From positions 171,949-235,948 of the forward strand of contig WNYE01000066.1 of NCBI GenBank assembly GCA_021396245.1: a stretch of DNA of 64,000 nucleotides, read 5' to 3'. The notes under the pieces are model-generated. The model saw only the letters and a list, made by a program, of their open reading frames with translations. It searched no databases and was not told the origin of the DNA. Within the stretch, counting starts at the first letter, position 1, and every line of letters starts with the position of its first letter. The position numbers and the translations under genes were made by a program. Positions 63,400-64,000 of this stretch are shown here, piece after piece. Source of the DNA: Sporothrix humicola. Taxonomy: Eukaryota > Ascomycota > Sordariomycetes > Ophiostomatales > Ophiostomataceae.

Positions 63400-64000
63400 T
63401 ATCAGTCTCTCGGTTACCGCCATACTTACCGCCGCCCCCCGGCCGTAACGCGTAGCCGCGCGGCCTTGAGGCACGGCCATACCGTTACCCCCCCTCTCGA
63501 CGCCTACGAAATATACACGACCGTTAACGGTGGATAACTCCGTACCGGCCAACAGTTTACGCCCTCGTTTAAAGAGCTGTACCGTCGTGGCCTTTAATAA
63601 CCCGTTATAGTTTTTTAATAAACGTAACTGTATTATTATTAACGCGCCGAGTACTTTTACTTTTTTTTTTAACCGGTTTTTAATATTTACCGTTTTTATT
63701 TATATTTTTAAAACCGTTAATAATTAAGTTATTAATATACCGTTTAAAATTTTTATTTTCGTTAACGTTATTAATATTTACGGTATTTTTAACTTTTACG
63801 TTATAAACGTTATTTTCGTTTTTATTATCGTATATATAATTAACTTATAAATTAATATTACGTTTAACGTAATTTTTTAAAAGTTTTTTTATACCGTTAC
63901 TTTTTAAACTTTTTATACCGTTATTATATTAATAATTAATATATTTATATTCGTCGATTATTTAACGAGTAATAATTATACGTAATTAATTTACGTTATT
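63400..64000. repeat. RIP-affected AT-rich repeat DNA (runs off the window)
   Basis: AT-rich DNA with abundant TpA and retained CpG. From 63631 to 64000 I found no CpA and no TpG dinucleotide at all, the expected end state of C-to-T mutation at CpA on both strands by repeat-induced point mutation. All frames are broken and the original element cannot be named. 63400-63600 is less complete. Confidence 0.85.

Overview
The window is nuclear DNA of a filamentous ascomycete (Pezizomycotina, probably a Sordariomycete). The evidence is short introns (about 55-85 bp) with GTRNGT donors, CTAAC-like branch sites and YAG acceptors; long CT-rich leaders; fungal-specific families (Zn2Cys6 regulator, rhodopsin-type membrane protein, Dal5-type and siderophore-type MFS carriers, ATR NRPS-like enzyme); and a right edge with an extreme RIP signature. 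Splice junctions were assigned by eye. In every multi-exon model except the regulator the exon lengths sum to an open frame.

Left part (0.4-15 kb): a core gene for mitochondrial acetolactate synthase (ILV2, 691 aa) is followed by widely spaced genes for structural or stress-type proteins. These are two paralogues sharing a C-terminal LRLRLDLNL/KIHGDL domain (4.5 and 8.4 kb), a conserved fungal orphan between them, a DUF3659-repeat protein and a LEA-type (DUF6987-like) protein. 15-19.9 kb has no supportable gene. At 19.9-27.5 kb lie a rhodopsin-like membrane protein, a siderophore-family MFS carrier and a 1068-aa adenylation-thiolation-reductase enzyme, possibly a small metabolite locus. A tRNA-Glu(CTC) follows directly.

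Accessory region I (28-41.4 kb): a pair of paralogues of an unknown family ending in a TDPWAAFVL-type motif (one interrupted by an in-frame stop), two kinase-like phosphotransferase-fold genes, an orphan, and five members of an undescribed single-exon family. I define that family by three blocks: a basic LPxxLRRLAR-like segment, a WDxLAxxxVPM-like segment and a terminal VPExLLDxTGQVPRIW motif. Three more members lie at 59.8-63.1 kb.

Catabolic island (44.5-56.1 kb): a secreted asparaginase, a Zn2Cys6 regulator, an FAD amine oxidase of the saccharopine/fructosyl-amino-acid oxidase type, an MmgE/PrpD protein and a Dal5-type carrier. An identical 14-mer, CCGTAGCGGCCGAC (or its complement), occurs five times, about 230-310 bp upstream of each structural gene and also in the regulator's promoter. 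The island lies between two 184-190 bp direct repeats (43172-43355 and 56188-56377). The regulator reading frame carries an apparent frameshift. A decayed MYND zinc-finger gene lies at the left edge; a thimet-type M3 peptidase follows on the right.

Right edge (63.4-64 kb): AT-rich DNA. The last 370 bp contain no CpA or TpG while CpG is retained, as expected from heavy repeat-induced point mutation of a repeat.
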